Assembly (NCBI GenBank): GCA_001304995.1
Contig: BBZU01000001.1
Span: forward strand, 248,001 to 312,000
Origin: Clostridia bacterium UC5.1-1D10
Lineage (GTDB): Bacteria; Bacillota; Clostridia; Lachnospirales; Anaerotignaceae
Direction: 5' to 3'
Length of the DNA stretch: 64,000 nt
In this document: one piece after another, positions 35,045-42,564 of the stretch
Numbering within the stretch: position 1 is the first letter of the stretch
Layout: every line of letters begins with the position of its first letter
Notes under the pieces: model-generated
Told to the model about the DNA's origin: nothing
The model's database searches: none
Seen by the model: only the letters and a program-made list of their open reading frames with translations
Position numbers and translations under genes: made by a program

Positions 35045-35392
35045 ATGGAATATTTCGATAAGAAAATCACATATCTGAGAGGGCTTTGCGACGGCAGCGG
35101 GTTTGATCCCGACACCAAAGAAGGCAAGATTTTCCATGGCATCATGGATATTCTGGAAGATATGGCATTTATGCTGGAAACCTTCCTGGACGATGAAGAA
35201 CTGGAAGAAATGGAACTGGATGAAGAAGAAACGGAAGAACCCGTATACTTCTATTCCTTCATCTGCCCCAACTGCGGCGAGGAAATCGACGTGGATGAGG
35301 AAACCATGGAAACCCGGAAGGAAATTGCCTGTCCCGCTTGCGGCAACAGCATTCCCATGGGCACTATGGATATCGATGAATTAAAGTTTTAA
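35045..35392 (+). CDS. CD1247-type acidic zinc-ribbon protein
   Basis: A 115-residue protein: an N-terminal domain ('YFDKKITYLRGLCDGSGFDPDTKEGKIFH') matching the CD1247 N-terminal family of Clostridia, a very acidic middle (residues 50-75), and a C-terminal zinc ribbon with 'CPNCGEE' and 'CPACGNS'. Function is unknown. It follows efp by 36 bases and shares its transcript and terminator, so a translation-related role is possible but unproven. AAGGAGG lies before the ATG. Confidence 0.85.
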   Translation: MEYFDKKITYLRGLCDGSGFDPDTKEGKIFHGIMDILEDMAFMLETFLDDEELEEMELDEEETEEPVYFYSFICPNCGEEIDVDEETMETRKEIACPACGNSIPMGTMDIDELKF

Positions 35393-35400
35393 ATGCGACG

Positions 35401-35433
35401 AAAAAAGAGAGAATCCATATTCTCTCTTTTTTA
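35401..35433 (+). terminator. Rho-independent terminator
   Basis: AAAAAGAGAGAAT-ccat-ATTCTCTCTTTTT, perfect stem with T-run, after the efp unit. Confidence 0.9.
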
Positions 35434-35469
35434 TATGATAAATCAGAAGCAGAAAGCAAAAGAAAGGGG

Positions 35470-35577
35470 TTTGGGACAACAATATATCTTCCTTAGCCGC
35501 AAAAGAGCGAGAGAAAACCATTTGGAAGAACATCACGGGGGCAGCGGTCTGCCGCAGATGGGACGGTGATGGTTTTC
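35470..35577 (+). ncRNA. Structured leader of a cation-efflux gene, possible NiCo (czcD) riboswitch
   Basis: The order is TTTGGGACA, a TCTTCC...GGAAGA helix, GGGGCA, a GCGG-tctg-CCGC hairpin, then ATGGGACGG. This order of GGGACA, helix, GGGCA, helix and GGGAC recalls the NiCo class, which controls CDF metal exporters. In addition, a 9-bp stem GAAAACCAT (35513-35521) / ATGGTTTTC (35569-35577) and CATCAC (35531-35536) / GTGATG (35566-35571) overlap and exclude each other, a switch-like feature. Not confirmed. Confidence 0.4.
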
Positions 35578-35613
35578 AAAAACAGCAAGCGTCTTTATAA
35601 GGAGTGAATGAAA

Positions 35614-36546
35614 ATGGAACAAACCCAAGGGGCAGTGATGCCCAAAAGGTCGAGAAATCAAGAATTGCAGACGGAAAAACGGATTTTGCAGCTCTCTGTC
35701 TTTGCCGACGTATGTTTTGTGGCGGCAGAGCTGTTGTTTGCCTTTGCCAGCCATTCCCAGTCGGTACTCATGGATGCCGCCTATGACGGGGCGGAAATGC
35801 TCATGATGGCAGCGGCCGTCTGCTTGACACCTCTTTTTTACAGACCGATTTCGGAGAAATATCCCTTCGGCTATGCCCAGGTGGAATCGGTATTTACAGC
35901 AGTGAAGTCTGCCATGATGCTTTCTGTCATGGCGGGATTGACAGTGAATGTTGTCCAGACCATGCTTTCCGGCGGCGCTCATGTAGCATATGGTGCTGTA
36001 TCCATGTTCCAGCTGCTGTTGGGGCTGGTGAGCCTTTGTATTCTGGGTGTCATGTATGTGGGTGCCAGAAAAGTGGCTTCTCCCATATTGCAGACAGAAT
36101 GGATGGCGTGGCGGCTGGATGTCCTTTACAGCATGGGTATGGCGGCGGCATTCTTTGGCGCAAAGGTACTGAAAGATACCAGTCTTGCATGGATGGCACC
36201 CTATGTAGACCAGGTGGTGGCATTGCTGGTGGTGGCCTTCGCACTGCCGGGGGCTGCTAAAATGTTTTTTTGCGCTGTGAAAGATATTTTCCTTTTTGCG
36301 CCTGATGAAAAAATACTGGAGCAGGTCAAAGAGATTTGCGAACCTCTTTTGCAGGCATATGGATTTGAACCTGTGTTTTACGATGTGACCCGCACGGGAC
36401 GCAGAATGTGGGTTTCTGTGTATTTCCATATGGAAGGGGATGTGCTTTCTCTGGATTGTATGCGACAGGCATCCAAGGAGGCGCAGAAACATCTGTGTGA
36501 AAAATGGGATTACTGCGTTTGCGAATTGGTTCCGGAACAGAAATAA
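35614..36546 (+). CDS. Cation diffusion facilitator (CDF) family transporter
   Basis: A 310-residue membrane protein with about six helices (residues 25-210) and a C-terminal cytosolic domain ('AYGFEPVFYDVTRTGRRMWVSVYFHM'). CDF proteins export divalent metals in exchange for H+. The helix II metal site is 'DAAYDGAE' and the helix V site 'WRLDVLYS', i.e. Asp-based rather than the His-rich zinc site, which fits Mn/Fe/Ni/Co-type members better than zinc. The upstream structured leader supports metal control. ATG 35614 gives the better ribosome-site spacing than ATG 35608. Confidence 0.85.
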   Translation: MEQTQGAVMPKRSRNQELQTEKRILQLSVFADVCFVAAELLFAFASHSQSVLMDAAYDGAEMLMMAAAVCLTPLFYRPISEKYPFGYAQVESVFTAVKSAMMLSVMAGLTVNVVQTMLSGGAHVAYGAVSMFQLLLGLVSLCILGVMYVGARKVASPILQTEWMAWRLDVLYSMGMAAAFFGAKVLKDTSLAWMAPYVDQVVALLVVAFALPGAAKMFFCAVKDIFLFAPDEKILEQVKEICEPLLQAYGFEPVFYDVTRTGRRMWVSVYFHMEGDVLSLDCMRQASKEAQKHLCEKWDYCVCELVPEQK

Positions 36547-36554
36547 GATAAATG

Positions 36555-36589
36555 AAAAAAGCTGATTCTTTTTGAGAATCAGCTTTTTT
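36555..36589. terminator. Bidirectional terminator
   Basis: AAAAAAGCTGATTCT-ttttg-AGAATCAGCTTTTTT between the convergent CDF and antiporter genes. Confidence 0.9.
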
Positions 36590-36593
36590 GGTA

Positions 36594-38183
36594 TCAGAAT
36601 CTGGCAATGACCAGGGTATCTTCCCCATGAATGACGGTGTTGCCGTCGGGAATAACGGTGCCGTTTTCATTTTGTATCATGACGATGAGGGTGCCTTTGG
36701 GCAGGGACAGTTCCCGCAGGGATTTGCCTTTCCATTTATGGGTCTTGTCAATGGAAACTTCGTAGAGAGTCAGGTTTTCCCGATCTTCGAATTCATGCCC
36801 TGCCAGAACCAGCAGGTCTCCTGCCAGCAGGACAGTGGAGCCATTAGGCACCAGAGAAACACCGTTTCGCAGGATCAGCGTCACCAGCAATTCCGGCGGC
36901 AGAGGGATATCCCGCAGGGGATGGCCTACCCATGGATGTGTGGGGCCTATGGAAATCTTGGAAAAGGTGATGTCACTTTCTACCTGATAGTCATTGAAGG
37001 TGCGGCGGACATCGGCTTTCTCGTCGATCATGTTCAGTTTATGTGCCATAGGTGCCAGCAAAGTGCCTTGCAGAGAGATGGAAAGGAGAACAATGCAGAA
37101 CACCAGGTTAAACAGGTTGTATTCCATAGGTGCGCCGCTGAGCACTGCCTGAATGGCAAACACGATGGAAGCGGCACCGCGGAGTCCAGACCAGGAAACT
37201 AGACCAATCTGTTCTTTGGAAGAACGGAAGGGCGCCAGTACCGCAGTTACGGAAAGGGGTCTTGCGATGAATGTCAGAAATACCATAATCAGCAATGCTG
37301 GCAGGAATACGGCGGGGAGCTGGGAAGGCGTTACCAACAGTCCCAGCAGGAAGAAGATGACCATTTGGGCAATGCCCGTCAATACATCGAATGTCAGTAC
37401 CAGATCACGCTTATGGGGCAGATAGGAGTTCCCCATGACGATGCTGCAGAGATATACGCTCAGATATCCATTGCCGCCCAGAGCGGAAGGCAGGGCGTAA
37501 GCCAGAGCGGAAACAGCCAGAAGGAATATGGTATTCCCCTGGTCAATGTAGAAATTGCAGCGATTCAGTACAAAAACAGCGCCTTTGCCTAACAGCAGCC
37601 CCAGGATGCTGCCGATGGCAAGCTGCCGCAGCACCAGCAGGGGAACGGACACTTGATCCCCTGTCAGTATGGTGATCCACAGCAGGGTCAGCATATAGGA
37701 CATGGGGTCATTGGAACCGGACTCCATTTCCAGCATGGAAGCTGTGTGGTCTTTTAGATTCAGCTTTTTGGAACGGAGAATACTGAATACGGAAGCGGCG
37801 TCTGTGGATGAGATGACAGAGCCGATGAGCATGCTTTCTGCCCAGGGAAGACGTAGGATGAAGTGGGCAAAGACACCCACCAGTCCGGCGGTAAACAGTA
37901 CCCCAAGGGTGGAAAGCAGTGTGGATTTGACAGCTACGGAACGGGCTTCTTCAAAGTTGGTGCCGAAGCCGCCGTAAAACATGATGAAGATCAGACTGAT
38001 GGAACAGATGACTTCAGAAAGACGGTAATTATCAAAGGGAATATGCAGTATGCCATCGACGCCGAAGCACATGCCAAGAGCCAGAAACGCCAGCAGGGAC
38101 GGTACCCCAAGGCAGAAGGTTAGACGATGCACCAGAATACAGATGATGATGACAATGCCTGCCAGCAATAAAATTTCGTTCAA
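36594..38183 (-). CDS. K+/H+ antiporter of the CPA1/NhaP2 type with regulatory RCK_C domains
   Basis: A 529-residue exchanger. About twelve helices (residues 1-385) carry CPA motifs 'SLIFIMFYGGFGTNFEEAR', 'VISSTDAASVFSILRSK' and 'LEMESGSNDPMSY' (ion-binding acidic site). The C-terminus holds two RCK_C/TrkA_C-like units (about 400-470 and 475-529: 'HPWVGHPLRDIPLP', 'HKWKGKSLRELSLP'). This is the CvrA/NhaP2 layout of K+/proton antiporters. RCK_C units in such exporters can bind cyclic-di-AMP. Single gene. Confidence 0.88.
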   Translation of the reverse strand: MNEILLLAGIVIIICILVHRLTFCLGVPSLLAFLALGMCFGVDGILHIPFDNYRLSEVICSISLIFIMFYGGFGTNFEEARSVAVKSTLLSTLGVLFTAGLVGVFAHFILRLPWAESMLIGSVISSTDAASVFSILRSKKLNLKDHTASMLEMESGSNDPMSYMLTLLWITILTGDQVSVPLLVLRQLAIGSILGLLLGKGAVFVLNRCNFYIDQGNTIFLLAVSALAYALPSALGGNGYLSVYLCSIVMGNSYLPHKRDLVLTFDVLTGIAQMVIFFLLGLLVTPSQLPAVFLPALLIMVFLTFIARPLSVTAVLAPFRSSKEQIGLVSWSGLRGAASIVFAIQAVLSGAPMEYNLFNLVFCIVLLSISLQGTLLAPMAHKLNMIDEKADVRRTFNDYQVESDITFSKISIGPTHPWVGHPLRDIPLPPELLVTLILRNGVSLVPNGSTVLLAGDLLVLAGHEFEDRENLTLYEVSIDKTHKWKGKSLRELSLPKGTLIVMIQNENGTVIPDGNTVIHGEDTLVIARF

Positions 38184-38403
38184 TAGACATTCCTCCTGTT
38201 CTGCCTGCCGGCGGCATAAGTTTCTAATATCAGTTTAGTGGGAAACGGCTTGTTTTGGCAACGATTTTTTCAGATTTATAAAATTTTGACAAAGTGGGCG
38301 GCGCTTTTACGGAAAAATTATGTCAACATGCAGAGGCGGGAAGGAATAGAAGCTTTGGCGGCGAATACAAAAAAAGAAACCATTTGAAGAAAGAAGGCGA
38401 CAT

Positions 38404-38835
38404 ATGGAACCATATTTGCATAAAGTACAGTATTACGAAACAGACAAAATGGGCATTGCCCATCATTCCAATTACATCCGCTGGATGGAAGAAGCCCGCG
38501 TGGATTTTCTGGAGAAAATCGGCTGGGGTTTTGACCGTTTGGAAGCGGAAGGCATCGTTTCTCCTGTGGTGGGGGTACATGGACGGTACAAGAAAAGCTG
38601 CACATTTGCCGATGTGCTGGAAATTACCGTAAAGGTGCAGAAGTACAACGGCATGATGATGCATCTGGCATACGAAATGAAACTGGCAGGAAGTGAACAG
38701 GTGCTGTTTACGGGCGTTTCCGAGCATTGCTTTTTAGACCAGACAGGCAAACCTCTGCGTCTGAAACAGAAGTGGCAGGAGCTGGATGAAATCCTGAAAA
38801 ACTGCGCAGCGGAATACGAGGCGGAAAAAGCATAA
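38404..38835 (+). CDS. Acyl-CoA thioesterase (YbgC/FadM, hotdog fold)
   Basis: A 143-residue 4HBT hotdog thioesterase. The active-site motif is 'YYETDKMGIAHHSNYIRWMEEARVDFLEKIG' (catalytic Asp near residue 16, His-Ser-Asn-Tyr following), the hallmark of the 4-hydroxybenzoyl-CoA thioesterase group. It hydrolyses acyl-CoA esters; chain-length preference cannot be read. It stands alone; the last bases of the gene abut repeat copy F, whose hairpin is its terminator. Confidence 0.9.
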   Translation: MEPYLHKVQYYETDKMGIAHHSNYIRWMEEARVDFLEKIGWGFDRLEAEGIVSPVVGVHGRYKKSCTFADVLEITVKVQKYNGMMMHLAYEMKLAGSEQVLFTGVSEHCFLDQTGKPLRLKQKWQELDEILKNCAAEYEAEKA

Positions 38836-38891
38836 GAAAAAGGCTGAAATCCTTGGTATTGTAAGGATTTCAGCCTTTTTTGCTTTCTTAT
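38831..38891. repeat. Family 1 repeat, copy F (terminator half only)
   Basis: CATAAGAAAAAGGCTGAAATCCTT...AAGGATTTCAGCCTTTTTT, then GCTTTCTTATG. Stem and flanks match the inner part of the full copies; the 5' hairpin and GGGG box are missing. Serves the convergent thioesterase and SulP genes. Confidence 0.75.
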
Positions 38892-38905
38892 GAAACTGCG
38901 TTTTT

Positions 38906-40555
38906 TCAATCCTGACGGCAGGGAGGCAGAGGACGGTTTGTCAGCAGGGCACGTTCTACGCTCCAGTAGAAGTTTTCTTTGCCCACATATTCGTCCAGGT
39001 CTGTTCTGCGCATCATTTCCATGGCACGGGAGGGCAGACCGCAGAGAACTACGTCTACGCCTTTCATCCGCAGGTTTCCAATGAGGGTGCGGAGGGTCTG
39101 GGCACAGGAAATGTCAATGTTGGATACACCGCGCATGGACAGCAGCAGTGTGTCGCAGTCGCCGATTTTTGTGGAAATATCTGCCACATTTTGTGTGTTG
39201 GCGAAGATCATGGGGCCGGTGATATAAGCCACCATGGCGTTATTGTAACGATTCAGCAGGGCGGGGTCTGTCACATGCAGGCGATCCATGTCTACCTTTT
39301 CGTAGTTGATTTCGATGAAGGACAGACGGGATACCAGGAAGATCAGACCGATGACAACGCCCACCAGGATAGCAATGGTCAGGTCGAATACGATGGTAGC
39401 CACCATGGTAGCCAAAAATTCCAGCATAGCACCTTTGAATTTATGGGAGAACATATACAGAATGGAGTTCCATTCGTTCATTCTCCATGCGGTAACCATG
39501 AGGACACCTGCAAGAGCTGCCATGGGGATCTGGCTCATGACGGGAGCCAACAGGAACATGGAGATCAAAAGCCCTACGGCGTGGAACATACCGGTCAGAC
39601 GTGTTTTTGCGCCGGAACGGATGGCAACGCTGGTACGGGCAATGGCTGCGGTAGCAGGGATGCCGCCGAAGAAAGGCAGCAGGATGTTGCCCACGCCCTG
39701 GGCGATGAGTTCCTGATTACTTTTCAGACGAACACCTGTCATCTGACCTGCGCTGGCACCGCAGAGCAAACTTTCAATCATACCCAGAATGGCAATACTG
39801 AAGGCAGGCATGATGAGGTTTGTGATGGTGGACAGATCCAGTGCGGAAAAGACCAGACGTTTTTCCGGGAAAAGGGTCTGAGGAATGGTGCCTACCACAG
39901 GCACATCCAAGCCCATGAAGATGGAAAATGCAGTAGTAAGGATGATGCTCACCAGAGATGCAGGAACCACAGCGTTCCATTTTTTCGGGAAGAATACCAT
40001 GAACAGCACTACAAACAGACCGATGCCTACGGAAGTCAGATTGGGATGGAAGCCCAGTGTGCCGTAGCTTGCCAGTTTGGCAATGGCTGTGGCGCCTTCG
40101 CTGTGGGTGCCGAAGAAGTTATCGATCTGCCCCAAAGCAATGACGATGGCAATACCGGAGGTAAAGCCTGTGATAACGGGAGCAGGTATGAAAGAGGTCA
40201 GTTTCCCAAGACGCAGGATGCCCGCCAGAAGCAGCAGGATACCAGCCAGCAGTGTGGCGATGAATACGCCGTCCAGACCATAGCCTGCCACCAGAGATGT
40301 GAGGATGGCTGCCATAGCACCTGTTGGCCCGGAGATCTGATAATATCCGCCTGCCAGCAAACTCATGACCAGACCGGCGATGATGGCTGTGATCAGACCG
40401 GATGCGGCATCGGCACCGGAGCTGACACCGAATGCCAGCGCCAGCGGCAGCGCAACGGCGGTAACGGTCAGACCTGCCATCAGGTCTTTCATCAGTGCGG
40501 CGGAATTATATCCCCGAAACTCGTGTTTCAAATCTTCTGCGAACCCTCGCAGCAT
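38906..40555 (-). CDS. SulP/SLC26 family anion transporter with STAS domain
   Basis: A 549-residue membrane protein with the UraA-like fold (about residues 20-400: 'DLMAGLTVTAVALPLALAFGVSSGADAASGLITAIIAG', 'SGPTGAMAAILTSL') and a C-terminal STAS domain (about 435-540). SulP proteins carry sulfate, bicarbonate or dicarboxylates; the substrate is not predictable. It stands alone with its own promoter. Confidence 0.92.
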   Translation of the reverse strand: MLRGFAEDLKHEFRGYNSAALMKDLMAGLTVTAVALPLALAFGVSSGADAASGLITAIIAGLVMSLLAGGYYQISGPTGAMAAILTSLVAGYGLDGVFIATLLAGILLLLAGILRLGKLTSFIPAPVITGFTSGIAIVIALGQIDNFFGTHSEGATAIAKLASYGTLGFHPNLTSVGIGLFVVLFMVFFPKKWNAVVPASLVSIILTTAFSIFMGLDVPVVGTIPQTLFPEKRLVFSALDLSTITNLIMPAFSIAILGMIESLLCGASAGQMTGVRLKSNQELIAQGVGNILLPFFGGIPATAAIARTSVAIRSGAKTRLTGMFHAVGLLISMFLLAPVMSQIPMAALAGVLMVTAWRMNEWNSILYMFSHKFKGAMLEFLATMVATIVFDLTIAILVGVVIGLIFLVSRLSFIEINYEKVDMDRLHVTDPALLNRYNNAMVAYITGPMIFANTQNVADISTKIGDCDTLLLSMRGVSNIDISCAQTLRTLIGNLRMKGVDVVLCGLPSRAMEMMRRTDLDEYVGKENFYWSVERALLTNRPLPPCRQD

Positions 40556-40663
40556 AGAAAAAACCCCCTTAAATTTTTACATAAATCCATTAAAAAAACA
40601 TAAAAAATACACCTGCCCCCAGTGTCTCTTGGTTGTGACAATCAAAGGGGCACGTGCGCTTCC

Positions 40664-40692
40664 ATCATAGCAAAAAGCAGATGGTTTCTCAA
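40664..40692 (-). promoter_or_regulatory. SigA-type promoter for the SulP gene
   Basis: On the - strand, TTGAGA (40687-40692), 17-bp spacer, TATGAT (40664-40669), giving a leader of about 100 bases. The remaining 40693-40898 is AT-rich with no supported gene. Confidence 0.65.
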
Positions 40693-40898
40693 TAGGTAAA
40701 TGGAAAAAGAAATGGAAAAAATAACCATAGGTTTCATGCATTTTTTTGTATATTATGTTGTAAGGGAGATGGGTGGAGAAAAATGGAAAAAACTGACATT
40801 CTTTCATAAAGGGAAAATACAAACATACAATAATATAACAAAATATGCAAAATTTTCGAATGTCTTTTGCGGACGTACAGAAAGGGGAAAAATCCATG

Positions 40899-40940
40899 AA
40901 AAAAGCACAGGATCTTTCCTTTTGGGAAAAGCCCTGTGCC
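40899..40940 (-). terminator. Terminator of xpt
   Basis: On the - strand, GGCACAGGG...TTTTCC-caaaa-GGAAAG...CCTGTGC followed by T6. Confidence 0.85.
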
Positions 40941-40959
40941 TTTGTTTCGTATGTGATTT

Positions 40960-41535
40960 TCAGTCTTTGAAGTAGATCTTGCCGTTTTCCACTTTGGTGA
41001 TGACAGCCAGAGAATCTACCAGATAGCCGGCATCTCTGAGTTTTTTGCTGCCGCCCTGGAATTCTTTCTCGATGATGGCTGCAATGCCGCATACAGTGCC
41101 GCCTGCCTGTTCTACCAGATTGGCAAGACCTGCTGCCGCTTCGCCATGGGCAAGAAAATCATCAATGATCAAAACTTTATCATTGGCGTTGAGATAATTT
41201 TTGGATACACGAGCGATGGACACGGTACCCTTTGTAAAGGATTTGACGGGTGCGCCGTAAAATTCCTCTGTCATGGTATTGGGCTGTGCTTTCTTGGCGA
41301 AAACCACAGGCACCAGATCAAAATACATGGCGGTGATGGCAGCGATGCCGATGCCGGACGCTTCGATGGTCAGGATCTTATTGATGCCCAGATGACCGAA
41401 ACGACGGTGGATCTCCTTGCCCAGCGCCATAAACAGACCGATATCTAACTGATGGTTCAGAAAAGAATCTACCTTCACGACTTCAGTGCCGATTTCTGTC
41501 CCATCTTTTAATATTCTTTGTTTCAACAACTCCAT
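40960..41535 (-). CDS. xpt: Xanthine phosphoribosyltransferase
   Basis: Converts xanthine and PRPP to XMP (purine salvage). The 191-residue length and sequence 'LLKQRILKDGTEIGTEVVKVDSFLNHQ' are typical of Firmicutes Xpt. The PRPP-binding loop is 'VLIIDDFLAHGEAAAGL' (near residues 120-136). There is no pbuX partner. Its transcript has a leader of only about 50 bases, too short for the guanine riboswitch found upstream of B. subtilis xpt. Confidence 0.95.
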   Translation of the reverse strand: MELLKQRILKDGTEIGTEVVKVDSFLNHQLDIGLFMALGKEIHRRFGHLGINKILTIEASGIGIAAITAMYFDLVPVVFAKKAQPNTMTEEFYGAPVKSFTKGTVSIARVSKNYLNANDKVLIIDDFLAHGEAAAGLANLVEQAGGTVCGIAAIIEKEFQGGSKKLRDAGYLVDSLAVITKVENGKIYFKD

Positions 41536-41591
41536 GATTCAGACTCCCTCTCACTGCAATAACACGTTCCGTATCAAAATAAAGTATTATC

Positions 41592-41620
41592 ATTATACGG
41601 TAGTATTTTTGCAATGTAAA
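41592..41620 (-). promoter_or_regulatory. SigA-type promoter of xpt
   Basis: On the - strand, TTTACA (41615-41620), 17-bp spacer, perfect TATAAT (41592-41597). Confidence 0.8.
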
Positions 41621-41837
41621 CAGCTGTTTTGGGAAAACGTCGTTTTTTTGTGCATTTAGAGGAAAAGTCCAAAGAAAAGGAGCAATTTTCGGACGCTTTC
41701 CCTAATGGACAGGAAAAAAACAGGGGGGAAGATACAAATTTCGTACAAGCAGACTCATTTTTCTGCTTTTTTGCAGGAAAAAGCGTTTGTTTTGGCGAAT
41801 ATACAATGCAAATGGGACAAATGAGGAGGCACTGGAA

Positions 41838-42338
41838 ATGGCTTTTTTGGATAAATTAGGAGAACTGGCAAGAACGGCGGCGGACAAAGCCAATGATGGG
41901 CTGGAAATCAACCGTATCAACAGCGATATTGTCATTCAGAAAGGCAATATCAATGAGTACCAGCGGGAGCTTGGCATGTATTACTGGGCCAGATTCGTCA
42001 TGGGCGACCAGCTGGACGAAGAAGCCACAGCCATTTGTGACAAGATCGTAAAGGCACAAGACCGCATCAAAGAACTGGAAGCGGAAATCGAACAGGTGAA
42101 AGCAGACCGGGAAGCGGAAAAAGCGGAACGTGCAGAGCAGAAACGTCTGGAAGCGGAAGCGGCAGCCCAGGAGGCGGCAGAGAGAGCAGCCCAGAAAGCA
42201 GCTGAGGCAGCTGGTGATGTACAGATCACGGATGCTGACGGTGAAGTGGGCAGATTCTGCGGCGGCTGCGGCGCGCCTTTGGCGGAAGGACAAAAATTCT
42301 GCGGCTCTTGTGGAAAGCCTGCCGATGATGTAAAATAA
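41838..42338 (+). CDS. Coiled-coil zinc-ribbon protein
   Basis: A 166-residue protein not assigned to a named family. Residues 1-70 are helical, about 70-130 form an Ala/Glu/Lys-rich coiled coil ('ELEAEIEQVKADREAEKAERAEQ'), and the C-terminus is a zinc ribbon with 'FCGGCGAPL' and 'FCGSCGKPA'. It resembles small zinc-ribbon proteins of Firmicutes with unknown roles. GAGGAGG precedes ATG 41838. It directly precedes the FMN-type riboswitch but ends before it. Confidence 0.75.
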   Translation: MAFLDKLGELARTAADKANDGLEINRINSDIVIQKGNINEYQRELGMYYWARFVMGDQLDEEATAICDKIVKAQDRIKELEAEIEQVKADREAEKAERAEQKRLEAEAAAQEAAERAAQKAAEAAGDVQITDADGEVGRFCGGCGAPLAEGQKFCGSCGKPADDVK

Positions 42339-42353
42339 ACAGAACAAAGACAC

Positions 42354-42541
42354 ATTCTTCGGAAACGAGTGCATCTCTACCGGCGGTAACAGCCCGCGAG
42401 CCGAAAGGCTGATTCGTTGCAATTACGAAGCCGACAGACAGTCTGGATGGGAGAAGAAATACAATGGAAACAACATTGATTTTTTCGGCTGTCCAGAGAA
42501 CAGAAGAATTTCAAAAGGACGCCGAAAGGCGTCTTTTTTTC
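42354..42541 (+). ncRNA. FMN-type riboswitch, probable variant, with terminator expression platform
   Basis: The aptamer (42354-42460) has the FMN-riboswitch frame: P1 TTCTTC/GAAGAA, the core 'CTACCGGCGGTAACAGCCCGCGAGCC', 'GAAGCCGACAG' and 'AGTCTGGATGGGAGAAG'. But the canonical CTTCGGGGCAGGG strand reads CTTCGGAAACGAG, and the two GUGAAAUU-type loops read GTGCAT and TTGCAATT. These changes hit positions that contact the FMN phosphate and ribityl chain. A GACGCC-gaaa-GGCGTC-T8 terminator (42518-42541) follows, then the MATE gene. Confidence 0.88.
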
Positions 42542-42564
42542 TGCAAAAATGAGGAGGGAATGGC

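Noticed and set aside
40700-40975. Possible 91-residue gene between SulP and xpt
   Set aside because: Lacks a ribosome site, is Lys/Phe-rich from AT-rich DNA, and overlaps the xpt terminator and coding end.
41536-41600. Purine riboswitch upstream of xpt
   Set aside because: The leader after the promoter is too short and has no aptamer-like pairing.
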